DNA of 64,000 nt, from the NCBI GenBank assembly GCA_021108275.1, contig JAIORD010000027.1:91910-155909 (forward strand). The letters are read 5' to 3'. Under the pieces are notes generated by a model. The model saw nothing but the letters and a program-made list of their open reading frames with translations. It searched no databases and was not told where the DNA came from. The stretch is from Methanococcoides sp. (lineage in GTDB: Archaea; Halobacteriota; Methanosarcinia; Methanosarcinales; Methanosarcinaceae). A program made the position numbers and the translations under genes. Numbering within the stretch: the first letter of the stretch is position 1; each line of letters opens with the position of its first letter. Shown piece after piece: positions 26,544 through 36,228 of this stretch.

Positions 26544-26605
26544 GGCCGTAGCTTCCTCCATCCCGTCAAACCGTTTGCTTTCACTACGGCCCCTTTCTTC
26601 TCTTT
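26544..26605 (+). terminator. Long-loop hairpin with pyrimidine tail
   Basis: GGCCGTAG (26544-26551) and CTACGGCC (26584-26591) form an 8-bp stem with a 32-nt loop, followed by CCTTTCTTCTCTTT. It lies after the 26-residue ORF and before the converging uppS end. It could be a terminator or the 3' part of a small RNA. The remaining gap sequence (26359-26447 and 26606-26662) shows only the small ORF's promoter. Confidence 0.4.
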
Positions 26606-26662
26606 ATGATGGATGTTTGTAAAAGCTCAATTTCGGATACGTTCTTCTTCTTTGCATCGATT

Positions 26663-27484
26663 TTACATTTTGCTTAAGAAAAGTTCTTCTCGATGTCTTT
26701 CGTATCTTCTTTGTTCGGCAAGACGTGTCTGGTATATACGTATCGATCTCAAAAGATCTATCTTCCGAAACTCCGGCCAGAAAGGTGCGCAGAAATATGC
26801 AGCACATTCATTCCCATTGGTCTGCCACGGCAGGAAGTTCGAGATCCTTTCATTTCCACCTGTGCGAATGATAAGGTCTACATTTGAGACCGAAGGACCT
26901 TCCATGGGGTATAGGTGGTCTGCAACAGTGTTCTCATTGATATCTTCAGGCATCAGTTCATTGATCAGCACTTTATCTGCCATCTTTCTGACAGCTTGCA
27001 CTATATCCTGTCTGCCGCCATAAGCAATAGCAACGTTCAGTTTGAACTTCCTGTAACCTTTGGTAGCTTTCTCTATCCTTCGGGTAGCTTCCTGAAGCTC
27101 TTTGGGCAAAAGGCCAATGTCGCCGACAGCACGCACTCTTATCTCCCGCTCATGGGTGCGCTCGTTCTTGCGCATATAGTCAAATTTGTTGGTAATTAGT
27201 TCAAAAAGGCGTACTGTCTCATCGTCGGAGCGGTTAAAGTTCTCTGTAGAAAAAGCATATATGGTAAGCTCTTTAACTCCCACCTCATAAGACCATTCGA
27301 TGACCTTCTCCGTAATATCTGCACCGCGGGAATGGCCATAATCGACCATCTTCCCGAATTTGCCGGCAAATCTGCGGTTCCCATCCATAATTATCGCAAT
27401 ATGGTCTGGAACCTTTTTCCCTTTCATGCCTGCAAGAAGGGATCTCTCATAGATATTGTAGAACAGATTCAATAGGGGTGGCAT
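26663..27484 (-). CDS. uppS: Cis-prenyltransferase, polyprenyl diphosphate synthase UppS
   Basis: A 273-residue cis-prenyltransferase. Family blocks are HIAIIMDGNRRFA with catalytic Asp near residue 34, GHSRGADI, LTIYAFSTENFNR, LNVAIAYGGRQDI and DLIIRTGGNERISNFLPWQ. It adds isopentenyl units in cis to make the long polyprenyl carrier; in archaea this feeds dolichol for glycosylation. The function in the membrane-bound lipid pathway is established for the family. ATG 27484, upstream of the DUF106-unrelated small gene at 27565 in reverse order. Confidence 0.93.
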   Translation of the reverse strand: MPPLLNLFYNIYERSLLAGMKGKKVPDHIAIIMDGNRRFAGKFGKMVDYGHSRGADITEKVIEWSYEVGVKELTIYAFSTENFNRSDDETVRLFELITNKFDYMRKNERTHEREIRVRAVGDIGLLPKELQEATRRIEKATKGYRKFKLNVAIAYGGRQDIVQAVRKMADKVLINELMPEDINENTVADHLYPMEGPSVSNVDLIIRTGGNERISNFLPWQTNGNECAAYFCAPFWPEFRKIDLLRSIRIYQTRLAEQRRYERHREELFLSKM

Positions 27485-27564
27485 AAAAGATCAGATCTTC
27501 GATATTTTAAGAGCATAAGGCACCGATTCTCAGTGCCAATTAGTAATTTGAACTATAATGATGA

Positions 27565-27876
27565 TCAGTAATTATCAAGTACTGACTTAACTACTGGTTT
27601 ATAATCCTCTTTCAACAGGTATAGATTATGGTCGCCTGTAACATCGATACTGAGTATCCCAAGCCTTGTGTTCATAAGCCCTACCATGGCTGAAACTCCT
27701 CTGTAGCTTACATCGAACTCCTTTTCATGGAGATGTTTGTAGACATCACCTGTAGTGAAAGTGCCTCCGTCAAGGAACAGTTTCAGTACAACTTCCCGTA
27801 TTCCGGTATCATCTCGGCCCAAATATTTTATAAGTCTCGCCTTTACCCGGTCTTCTATAGTCTCCAGCACAAACAC
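27565..27876 (-). CDS. DUF2551-like small protein
   Basis: A 103-residue soluble protein: LIKYLGRDDTGIREVVLKLFLDGGTFTTGDVYKHLHEKEFDVSYRGVSAMVG region (about 15-67) predicts helices in a winged-helix-like order. I associate it with DUF2551, a small family of methanogens of unknown role, possibly DNA-binding. It begins with GTG 27876 or GTG 27870, the latter just after GAGGTG. It lies 80 nt upstream of uppS and may share its transcript. Confidence 0.6.
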   Translation of the reverse strand: MFVLETIEDRVKARLIKYLGRDDTGIREVVLKLFLDGGTFTTGDVYKHLHEKEFDVSYRGVSAMVGLMNTRLGILSIDVTGDHNLYLLKEDYKPVVKSVLDNY

Positions 27877-27982
27877 CTCAATTGTCTCTATGTGATTTTA
27901 AGTTATAAATTTATGGTAATTTATTTGATTTCTGATGCAGAATGCGTTTTCTCTACAGCATTAATCCTTATAAATGTTAGTA

Positions 27983-29029
27983 TCAAAGTGGTATAACCTC
28001 AACTACCAGGCCATCTTTGAAAGGATATCTTTCGATAACTGATGGTATGAAGCCATATTCTTTTAGTTCCTGGGCATTTTCTTCGATAAACCAGCTCGGC
28101 AATTCTATTTTCCTTTCTTTTATGTCGAACATATTTTCAGGGACGCCTATTTCATTCAAGAAGCTTATAATTTCCTCAATATCTTTTGCTTCTATGGATC
28201 CATATAACAGTGTCCCATCCTCAGTTATCTCATCAAATGGGCGGGCTGTCTGTTTAGCAGTTCTAATGAGTCGTTCCCTGAGTTGCCCTGCATCTTTATA
28301 TCTTGATGAACAGAAATGCATCTTTGGGAGATACTGCGCAATTTCCCGGGCAAATGTTTCAGAACCCTCCACTGCGTTGCTTATATCGTTCTTAAGCACG
28401 AATCCCCTTTCTGTGAGTTCCATGGCATTATTATCTGAAAATTCCAGTTCGTTAAGGTTCAGGAAACATCCCAGCTCGTTAATAATGTCCTTCAGCTCGA
28501 GAACTCCCTTTATCGAAGGCAGTTCGAACCCTACTTCGATATCCAGGTCCTTTGCATCCTTAACCGCTTTCTCGTAAGCGGACCCTTTCAGAACGTGCCA
28601 CATATTTTGTGGCGGGTGGAATCTTATCTCATCCAGACCGGCAGAAGCAAGAGCTCCAAGTGTCTCTTTTGAAGGTGCTATGGATGTGTAGAGGTGAATA
28701 TGATGTTCCTTCCCAAACTCCGCTTTGAGAAGTTCGATATAATGGATAACCTTCTCTTTTTTAAGTAAAGGTTCTCCTCCGGTGATGCCTGTGCCTAGCG
28801 CATCCATCGTATATGCTTCGCTCAAAACATCATCATCAGTTTCAACTGCCTTCTCGTTCGCATAAATAGTATCTCTTCTCCTGTCTTCGGAAAGAGGGCA
28901 GTAGAAACATCCTCTATCACATGTACCTGTGATGAAGAGTACCATCTTGGCACCTTGCTGACAGAGTCTGCAACCTTCAGTTAGAAAATTGTAGAAAGAC
29001 CCTTTATCCGTCTGGATCATTTCTTTCAT
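27983..29029 (-). CDS. Radical SAM protein
   Basis: A 348-residue radical SAM enzyme. The cluster motif CxxxCxxC is C37, C41, C44 in GTCDRGCFYCPL, with an extra CxxC at 20-23. GGEPLLKKE follows as the SAM-contact motif, and HIHLYTSIAP and DEIRFHPPQ are barrel strands. The substrate is unknown; the compact C-terminal domain has no cysteine cluster I can see. It is divergent from the small ferredoxin gene, whose product could supply electrons (inference). Confidence 0.85.
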   Translation of the reverse strand: MKEMIQTDKGSFYNFLTEGCRLCQQGAKMVLFITGTCDRGCFYCPLSEDRRRDTIYANEKAVETDDDVLSEAYTMDALGTGITGGEPLLKKEKVIHYIELLKAEFGKEHHIHLYTSIAPSKETLGALASAGLDEIRFHPPQNMWHVLKGSAYEKAVKDAKDLDIEVGFELPSIKGVLELKDIINELGCFLNLNELEFSDNNAMELTERGFVLKNDISNAVEGSETFAREIAQYLPKMHFCSSRYKDAGQLRERLIRTAKQTARPFDEITEDGTLLYGSIEAKDIEEIISFLNEIGVPENMFDIKERKIELPSWFIEENAQELKEYGFIPSVIERYPFKDGLVVEVIPL

Positions 29030-29110
29030 AGTATCCCTTCATACGCCCTCTGATATATAAGGATGTTTTAAAGCAAAGTTCTTATCTGTTTTGTACCATA
29101 ACCTGTGGCA

Positions 29111-29296
29111 ATGGTGAGACCTCAAGGCCTTCTGGCCATCATAGGATGCAATAATTGCGGCAAATGTGCTCTGGTATGCTCACATGGTGCTTTACAGCGT
29201 CACAACGGCAGGGTGACCATTAATCATGATCTTTGTATTCTCTGCATGGATTGCGCAGAGGTATGTCCCATAAAGGCCATTGTCTATATCGAATGA
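29111..29296 (+). CDS. Small 2[4Fe-4S] ferredoxin-like protein
   Basis: A 61-residue protein with CNNCGKCALVC and CILCMDCAEVCP, two full CxxCxxCxxxC motifs for two 4Fe-4S clusters. ATG 29111 is taken; a GTG at 29105 is in frame. There is no strong ribosome-binding site. It faces away from the radical SAM gene across 75 bp, a shared promoter region, and may act as its electron donor or be a general redox carrier. Confidence 0.8.
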   Translation: MVRPQGLLAIIGCNNCGKCALVCSHGALQRHNGRVTINHDLCILCMDCAEVCPIKAIVYIE

Positions 29297-29333
29297 GCTG
29301 TAGTGAAATATTCTCATTATTTTTCTTAAAGGC

Positions 29334-31274
29334 TCATATAAGTCCTCTGAAGAAGGTCCTTGCCGTAATGGCAGTTACAGTGAAAACGATTATAGAAATT
29401 GGTAATGCCTGTCCCAGGTCATACATGAATTGTGTTCTGTCCCCGCCGTTCTCAATGGTGCTTGAAAATCTTGTGAGGATGGCTGTGATCAGTATAAGGT
29501 AGATCCCAATAGCCAGCATGAAAAGCTCCGGGGCAATTGTCTGGTCCAGGTTCTCCGGTGAAATGTTCGCAGGCCCGGGCATGATCTCCTGTGGCAATCT
29601 GCTCATCCCCTTTGCGATATTCTGCAATATCTTTGAGATCACCTCCGAAAGGGCAATTGTGACTCCTGCGATAAGAGGTGCAAATATGATCGCTGTAGTT
29701 CGCATGGTGGATGTCATGTCATAGAGGGAATGTTTTATGTTCTGTTCCACTACCTGAAGTTCCTTTAAGTGGTCTGCAAGTTTAATAATGGCAATTCCTG
29801 CTGACTGATGACTTTTATGTATGCTTTCAGTGAACATCACCATGGTCGTTTGTATCCTGTCGGAATAGATATCCCTGAAAGCCCCGAACTCTTCATCGAA
29901 TATTGCAGTTCTTATGTCCGTTCGCATCGTTATCAGGTTGGTGGATATCCTTTCAAATGCTTTTCCTATATGGGATCCCTGCACTGTTCTTGCAGTATGG
30001 GCAAACGCTTCTTCTGCTGCCCGACCCTCCGAGATACGCCGACCGAGGATGAACAATGCATCTGCAAATTCGTTTTCCATCATTTTTATCTCATCACGTA
30101 TTTTTTTGTATGGGGAATAAGCAGCGTTCATGTAGATCGAGAAAGCGATCACTATCCCCCATATTATCAGAAGTGTGGGCGGCAGGATGCCATTGAGGAT
30201 TTCTGTGGATATGATGTTGAAGGGATTTCCTGCATAGTCGTATAGGTAGCCTGAAATTCCAATGAGCGTTCCGGTGACCATCGCTATGATGAAAGCATTG
30301 CGTTTTTTCTTACCAATGTTCTTAAGTCCCGGGTGGATATCCGGTATGTTTTGGGGTACAAAGGTCGCTGGTCGCTGCATTAGAATATATTCAGCATAAA
30401 CGAAGGTTGCAAGAGGGAGAATAATGTCATATAGTATTACCAGTGTCACAATATCGAACTTAAATCCAACAACGGTCATTGCAGGAAGCAATGCGACCAG
30501 TGCAAGTGGTATCAATATGAATATCGAATACAGGATGTATGTGGGTGTTTTCAATCTAGCTGCAAATTGCTCCATCAGTTCTTTCGTACCATCAAGGACG
30601 ATGTCAAGGGCACGATTAAGGGTTATTATGCGCTGAGCTTCGTCAGGTTCGCTAATGGAACTTTTGATCAGGTGAAGGGACCGCTTGAAATGTTCGCTGT
30701 TCTTTCCCCACATATCAGCAAAATCAAGAAGTGCATCATCGATATTGGAATAAACTCTAACCTGTAGGTTCCATAGCATTTTCCGAAGGTCATATGCAAG
30801 AGGCCTGTTCGAATGGCTGGCTGCAAAATGGACTGCCTTTTCCATGTTCGATACAAGTCTCATTGACATTACTACATAGCTTAAGACCTCTGGAATGTCA
30901 CCTATTGATTGTATCTTCATGTATCTTGCATGGATCTTCACATATTCACTAAGGTACAAAAGAACACACAAGGGCAAGGCAATTGTCAGGGTCGCCACAA
31001 GGGTCAATATGGTACGATCGAATGTCGTTATCTGAAATAGCAGGGTATCAAAGATCAGTAACAAAACCAAAGTGGCGAATGTTCCGGCATAGGAGAACAT
31101 AACGGTCTCAAAAGGCTCTATCACGAATCCGGTAAAAGTAATTGAATCACGATACTCCTGACTAACGGAACTTTCGGCCTTTGCAGAAAAATCGTCAATG
31201 TTTCTTATGAACCGTGAAAAATGGCGGACTGTGAACTTACAGCCTTGAATATACCAGTTCTGGGACGCTTTCAT
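29334..31274 (-). CDS. Type II/IV secretion membrane protein, FlaJ/TadC-like
   Basis: A 646-residue protein with about eight to nine transmembrane segments and two T2SSF-type domains: one near 130-250 (PEVLSYVVMSMRLVSNMEKAVHFA) and one near 390-540 (FADALFILGRRISEGRAAEEAFA). This is the archaeal FlaJ-like platform of type IV pili or archaella, on which the ATPase works. GGGAGTGGAA lies upstream of ATG 31274. It starts 21 nt after the ATPase gene, with which it forms an operon. Confidence 0.88.
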   Translation of the reverse strand: MKASQNWYIQGCKFTVRHFSRFIRNIDDFSAKAESSVSQEYRDSITFTGFVIEPFETVMFSYAGTFATLVLLLIFDTLLFQITTFDRTILTLVATLTIALPLCVLLYLSEYVKIHARYMKIQSIGDIPEVLSYVVMSMRLVSNMEKAVHFAASHSNRPLAYDLRKMLWNLQVRVYSNIDDALLDFADMWGKNSEHFKRSLHLIKSSISEPDEAQRIITLNRALDIVLDGTKELMEQFAARLKTPTYILYSIFILIPLALVALLPAMTVVGFKFDIVTLVILYDIILPLATFVYAEYILMQRPATFVPQNIPDIHPGLKNIGKKKRNAFIIAMVTGTLIGISGYLYDYAGNPFNIISTEILNGILPPTLLIIWGIVIAFSIYMNAAYSPYKKIRDEIKMMENEFADALFILGRRISEGRAAEEAFAHTARTVQGSHIGKAFERISTNLITMRTDIRTAIFDEEFGAFRDIYSDRIQTTMVMFTESIHKSHQSAGIAIIKLADHLKELQVVEQNIKHSLYDMTSTMRTTAIIFAPLIAGVTIALSEVISKILQNIAKGMSRLPQEIMPGPANISPENLDQTIAPELFMLAIGIYLILITAILTRFSSTIENGGDRTQFMYDLGQALPISIIVFTVTAITARTFFRGLI

Positions 31275-31295
31275 TTGAATTCCACTCCCTTTATT

Positions 31296-33609
31296 TCAGA
31301 TATGGGTCGAAGAATATCTGTCAAACCAATCTGACCATTTACGATAGACATTTTCATAATCCGGTCCATTTGGATCGTTCTTTTCCATGTCCATGTAGAG
31401 CCAGAACATATTGTTGGCTTTGCTGACAGCTTCTGCTTCCACAAGATCCGGATTGGTCTGTCCTGCAATTGCCATCTTCTCTTTTATCTTCCCTCTTATA
31501 CGGATGTTAAGGGAAGCGGTATCTATCGATATACCCCATTTGTGAGCGATCTTCCCGAGAATTTCGGATTGTCCTCTGTCAAGAATATCTGTGGGCATGA
31601 GCGAATCTGTTGCAGCGTTATATTCCATGATGTCTGCAAAAATATCATTTGTATCTGAATTTTCATCCCAACCGCTTACCACTTCACATATCTGTGTAAC
31701 ACGCCTCTTCTTGCTCATGCTCCCGCCTATCCTTGTGTTTGTGCAGACTACAACGGCATCTGTTGCTTTAAATGAGGCCGCAGGCACTCCAAGAGTATGG
31801 ACTATTCTTTCGTAAACGGCACTTGCAGATGCCCCATGGATCGTGCCAAGCACAGAATTGCCTGCAGTTCCGACCTGCATTGCTTCATAGAGGACCTTCA
31901 CTTCTTCTCCTCTGACCTCTCCTCTGACAAGCGATGAATTTCCAAGCCTCAGTGCTGCCCTTAGTGCAACTTCCGGTCTAATTTCGAGATTTGTGCTGAG
32001 TATGGAAGACCGTGAGCTCATTCCCTGCATCTTCCAGCCCAGTTCCTGAAGGTCTTCGATAGGTAGTTCTCTGGTATCTTCGATGGTGAGTATCCTGTAT
32101 TTCTGTGGTATTTCCATTATCATTGCAGACAAAAGGGAGGTCTTGCCTGCCCCCACTTCTCCGGCAACGAGGATGGATGTTTCTCCATCCATAAGAAAGC
32201 TCAATAGGCCGGCAGTGAAGGGGGGATATGGACCCTGTGGCAATGAGTTTTGGTAGTGTCCATGGTCTTCTGGAATGTTTCCTGAATGCATACGCAAGCC
32301 CGTTCGCACTCAATGGGTCTCCTATGACAGAAACACGGACGCCGAATTTCTTAAGTTCCATCTCGAGTATCGGGGTAGCTTCTCCAAAAGGTCTGCCGCT
32401 TATGGCACGGAATCTTGATACCATGGAGTCCAGGTCATCTTGTGATAGGAATATGTTAGTGACACATTCATCTCCATCGATGACCACATGCACCGGATTT
32501 TTGTCTGCCGGGGCATTGATATAAACATCCGTAACCCTTGTATCAGACAAAATATCTTCAAGTATTCCAAGTCCTGTAGTGTATTTTGCCAGAAGTTCAG
32601 AATAAGTGTTCACATCTGCGGGAGCAAGTGTTATATTATGTGATCTTGCATCTTCCTCAAGCATCTTCTTTCCGATCCTTCGGAAATACTCCCTTGAGTT
32701 AGCAGGGTTTGCAAAGTTCATATCATCTGGTCTGAAACGTATCAGTTTTTTCCGAACTCTCTCAACCATTTTAAGACTATTTGCATCGAGGTTATATTCC
32801 CTGGGAATTATCATGTACAATTTTTCAGGGCGGTCTGTCATTTCATAGATGGAGACTTGTAGGTCTCTTCCATTTTTATGTTTAATATCGTAACATTCAA
32901 GGAACTCTGATAGTTCAGGGGGTTCTATGTATATCCTTGATGTGGAGAATGCCGGTCTTACATTTGGTTTTATCAATTGGTCATAATCAATGTCCAATGT
33001 ACTGTTCTCATCAAGGTCAATGAATCGTCTCAATCCCTTTTCTGTTTCCCATATCTCGTTCACGACCGAATGGAAACGTTTTGTACATATGCCACACTCA
33101 TCGCCTTCATGAACTGCATCTACAATATTCAGCCCATTCGATCCTTCTTTTCCTTCTTTCTCTTCCCTAAGTTCTCCGAGAAGCTGGATCGATCTGAAAG
33201 GGTCATTCTTTGATGTTTCGATGATATTGTTGAGCTTTTTGTTTCTATCTGAACAATATTTTCCAGATGTTCCCTTTTGACAATTGAACGAAAGGTCCAG
33301 ATCAATATGGTTCCCAAGTGTTTCCTGCAAGTGTGCAAGCTCATAAAGGATCTCCATCTCTTTGCTTTCGTAATCACGTTCATAAAGATGGGAAAGGACA
33401 ATTCTCTCAGCAAGTGGTTCTCTAAGGAGTGCTGAAAGTATCTGTTCACGACAGGCCCGATCGTTCAATGTGGATGAATTTTCACATGTGGAGCACATGA
33501 ATATGATGGATCTCTGAGTTTTTGTCTGCCGAACTTTATATGAGCATTTGCTATCGTTTTTTGTATTTTTTTTAAAGAACGATCTATATAAATTGCCTGT
33601 ATTGGTCAC
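31296..33609 (-). pseudogene. Type II/IV secretion ATPase (GspE/FlaI/TadA-like), frameshifted
   Basis: Two overlapping frames encode one ATPase. The 543-codon N-terminal frame starts at GTG 33609 and includes CSTCE near residue 39 and the N2-type domain (EDILSDTRVTDVYINAPAD); it runs correctly to IATGSIS and then turns to nonsense. The second frame supplies FTAGLLSFLMDGE, Walker A VAGEVGAGKTS, the Asp box TIEDTRELP, Walker B LVRGEVRGEE and the His box GTIHG, ending at 31296. The join is a run of six G on the plus strand (32220-32225); five would restore SISPFTAGLL. Frameshift, phase switch or sequencing error cannot be told apart. Confidence 0.82.
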
Positions 33610-33619
33610 GATTTCCGAT

Positions 33620-33637
33620 CCTGCATAGATTTGCAGG
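33620..33637 (-). promoter_or_regulatory. Inverted repeat upstream of the secretion ATPase
   Basis: CCTGCA (33620-33625) and TGCAGG (33632-33637) with a 6-nt centre lie 11 bp before the GTG start, downstream of an AT-rich TATA-like stretch near 33640. It could be an operator or leader hairpin. The rest of the convergent gap to 33832 is AT-rich and shows no gene. Confidence 0.35.
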
Positions 33638-33832
33638 GAAATATTGGATATAATTATAAAAGTATAACTATATTGTTTATTCTGTATAAAAATTTAATAT
33701 TTGTTCTGGGTGGATGTGCTTAAAAATCAGTACAAAAATAGTAAAGGACAGTACGAGATCAATAATAATAAATCAATAAAGATGGCAGTTATTTCAACTG
33801 CCTACCTTTTCAAAATAGGAAATTCACATATA

Positions 33833-35263
33833 TCAAATTATGGGATGTTCGTTCTTGTCGCCCCTGCCAATGCCCTTGTAAACGAATCCATTATCGATAA
33901 ATGCATCCGGGTCGAGAACATTCCTTCCATCCACGATCACAGTGTTCTCCTTTCCTGTCACTGATCTAAGCTCTGTTGGGTCGAGCTTGAAGTACTCCGA
34001 ATGTCCTGTCAGGATTGCAATGACATCGGCATTTTCCATAACTTCATCGATGTCTTTCATTATCTCTACATCGGGATAGTTCAGGACGTGAGGGTCATGT
34101 ACCATCACTTCAGCACCGTTCTCGATCAGGAGACTTCTGTATGGTTCGGACGGTGGGTTTCTCGCATCATCTGAATTATTTATAAAGGCCCATCCCAAGA
34201 TCGCCACTTTCGATCCTTTCACATCTTTGCCTATGCGCTTCAGGGCTTCTTGTGTAAGGTGGTACATGTGGTTTGGCATAAAGTCGTTGACCTTCCTTGC
34301 AAGTACAAAAATGGAATCTGTGTTTTCAGGATAGTCAAGTTCACCAGTGCTTGTTGTGACCCCTCTTTCAAGATGGTATGTATCTTTAGTGAGGCAATGC
34401 CCTCCTACTCCTGCACCCGGGTAAAGCACAGCTCGGGTAATGCCTTCCCCTTTAAGGCTATCGATGCCTGCTCTTACATCATATACATTGATGCTCATTG
34501 CTTCACAATATAATGCAAGCTGATTGATAGCTGCTATTTGAAGGTCTCTGAAAGTGTTCTCTGCGGTCTTCGTAACTTCGGCAGCAGTTGCTGTCATGGG
34601 TATGATCTTTCCTTTTGTCAGAACAGGACTGTAGAGTTCCACAGCTCTTTTCGTACTGGTATCATCAATACCTCCTACGATACGGTCATGTTCCTGTATG
34701 TTCTTTAAAAGGCGTCCGACCATCACTCTTTCGGGGGCGTGCGCAAGTGCAAAATCCTCTCCTGCTTTAAGTCCTGACTCTTCTTCAAGGATCTGCCTTG
34801 CAAGAGTTTCCGTTGTTCCGGGTGTTATTGTGGATTCCAGTACTACGAGCATTCCTTCTTTGAGATATTTCCCGACATTGCGGATACCTTCGATAAGGGC
34901 ACTAAAATCAGGCTGGAGGCTTGCCGGGTCCGAGAAAGGTGTCTGTATTGCCAACGTCACCGCATCAAGTTCGGATATTCTTGAAAAATCTGGGGTGCAT
35001 TCGAATTTCTTTGCATCCACAACTTTTCGAAGTAGGTCCTCAAGACCGGGCTCTTCTCCTTTTAATGGACTTTCTCCATTGTTCAGCATCTCGATCTTGT
35101 AACCGGAACTTGGCGAATCTCTCTGGAACCCAAGGACAAGATCGAAATTTTCAGAATCTGCAAATAAAGCAGCTGCAGGAATGCCTACGTAACCCATTCC
35201 AAGGACGCCTATCTTTTTTATCGGACCTTTCTTTTCAAGAACTGAACTTAGTTTACTTGTCAT
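33833..35263 (-). CDS. Nucleotide-sugar dehydrogenase (UDP-ManNAc/UDP-Glc dehydrogenase type)
   Basis: A 476-residue NAD-dependent dehydrogenase that oxidises a UDP-sugar C6 alcohol to the acid. The Rossmann motif is IGVLGMGYVGIPAAALFA, the central domain has ESTITPGTTE and HAPERVMVGRL, and the catalytic Cys is in GVGGHCLTKDTYHL. The C-terminal domain contains ILGWAFINNSDDARNPP. WecC-like (UDP-ManNAc) is the likeliest subtype. The product would serve surface glycans or N-glycosylation. It is a single gene. Confidence 0.9.
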   Translation of the reverse strand: MTSKLSSVLEKKGPIKKIGVLGMGYVGIPAAALFADSENFDLVLGFQRDSPSSGYKIEMLNNGESPLKGEEPGLEDLLRKVVDAKKFECTPDFSRISELDAVTLAIQTPFSDPASLQPDFSALIEGIRNVGKYLKEGMLVVLESTITPGTTETLARQILEEESGLKAGEDFALAHAPERVMVGRLLKNIQEHDRIVGGIDDTSTKRAVELYSPVLTKGKIIPMTATAAEVTKTAENTFRDLQIAAINQLALYCEAMSINVYDVRAGIDSLKGEGITRAVLYPGAGVGGHCLTKDTYHLERGVTTSTGELDYPENTDSIFVLARKVNDFMPNHMYHLTQEALKRIGKDVKGSKVAILGWAFINNSDDARNPPSEPYRSLLIENGAEVMVHDPHVLNYPDVEIMKDIDEVMENADVIAILTGHSEYFKLDPTELRSVTGKENTVIVDGRNVLDPDAFIDNGFVYKGIGRGDKNEHPII

Positions 35264-35664
35264 AATATCACAATCTTAGTTTATAATGAAGAATGCTGGT
35301 ATATATTCTGCGTATACATCTGATCATATATTATCTATTCATCTCTATTTAACTCATATATATTCAGAAGATCAACTGTTCAGTTCAAATGTCTTTATCC
35401 ATAATTGTTCGATCTATTATCCCCCGCTCTCCTCCTTCTATTGCTCATCTTATCAAGCTATGGGCTTTGGGTGTTATTTCAATTAGATATGCTGTTTGAA
35501 ATCGAAGTTTCATCAGAGGTTGAAGATCTTCTGTTGATAGGTCGGTAAAAGAGTGAATTATTCGAATAGGTAATCGATTAAGTGGGCGAGTAAGTGAATA
35601 ATAAGTAAGTGTTCGTCATGTGAACAACTTATGTTTTGGTCCACACAACAAAAAATAAGAACGT
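35264..35664. other. Spacer without a recognised gene
   Basis: About 400 bp between two minus-strand genes. It contains the promoter region of the dehydrogenase gene, a TAAGTG motif repeated three times within 35590-35612, and otherwise AT-rich DNA with stops in all frames. I find no RNA or protein gene. Confidence 0.5.
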
Positions 35665-35868
35665 TTAAGCCTTCTGTTCTTTCTTCTTCTGAACGATCTT
35701 CTCAAGTTTCTTTGTCCACATGTCTTCGTTCATCTCTGTGTATTCGCATTCAAGATAGTGTTCTACTGCAATGCTAAGTGCCTCTTTAGTTGATGTGTTG
35801 TTGCATTTATCTTTTAATGCTAATAATTGTTCTTCTGCAAGAACGGTTTGGGCATGTACTATCTTCAT
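35665..35868 (-). CDS. DUF5371-like small protein
   Basis: A 67-residue, mostly helical protein: MKIVHAQTVLAEEQLLALKDK at the start, STKEALSIAVEHYLECEY in the middle, and a lysine-rich tail. The STKEAL-AVEHYL pattern recalls ribbon-helix-helix-like or antitoxin-like folds, but I only associate it with DUF5371 of methanogens. GGAG is about 9 nt before ATG 35868; the ATG at 35883 is in frame but contains that site. The 240 bp upstream to tRNA-Arg is AT-rich with no gene. Confidence 0.6.
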   Translation of the reverse strand: MKIVHAQTVLAEEQLLALKDKCNNTSTKEALSIAVEHYLECEYTEMNEDMWTKKLEKIVQKKKEQKA

Positions 35869-36109
35869 TTTTGTTATCTCCATTTGGGCATTTCGCGCAG
35901 TTCATCATAATGATGGATGTTATTTATAGGTTTTGTTAAAAATCTGTTTTTTATTACTTCATCATGAAATCATCTCTGCCGTTTTATTTTTATCGTATCG
36001 ATATTAACACATCCGGATGGTGATATTCATCATTTTGCATATCTTTCTGTTGCAATGCATTTTGACCAATAGATTTAAAATATTGATTGACATTACAAGG
36101 GTTACTCGA

Positions 36110-36184
36110 GGGCGTGTGGCCTAGCCAGGATATGGCGGCAGCCTCCTAAGCTGTAAATCAGGGGTTCAAATCCCTTCACGCCCG
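36110..36184 (+). tRNA. tRNA-Arg (anticodon CCT)
   Basis: Acceptor GGGCGTG pairs with CACGCCC, discriminator G, CCA encoded at 36185-36187. The anticodon stem GCAGC/GCTGT encloses CTCCTAA, anticodon CCT, reading AGG. T-loop TTCAAAT. A TATA-like TTTAAAATATTG lies upstream. Confidence 0.93.
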
Positions 36185-36228
36185 CCATTATTCTTTTAAC
36201 ATTGTTTTCAGGTTAAGGAGCTTGTGTT

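Noticed and set aside
33701..33964. 87-codon plus-strand ORF between the ATPase and dehydrogenase genes
   Set aside because: Most of it overlaps the dehydrogenase C-terminus in antisense, and there is no ribosome-binding site.
35590..35612. TAAGTG repeats as a regulatory array
   Set aside because: Three short copies in AT-rich DNA without fixed spacing are too weak to support a site.
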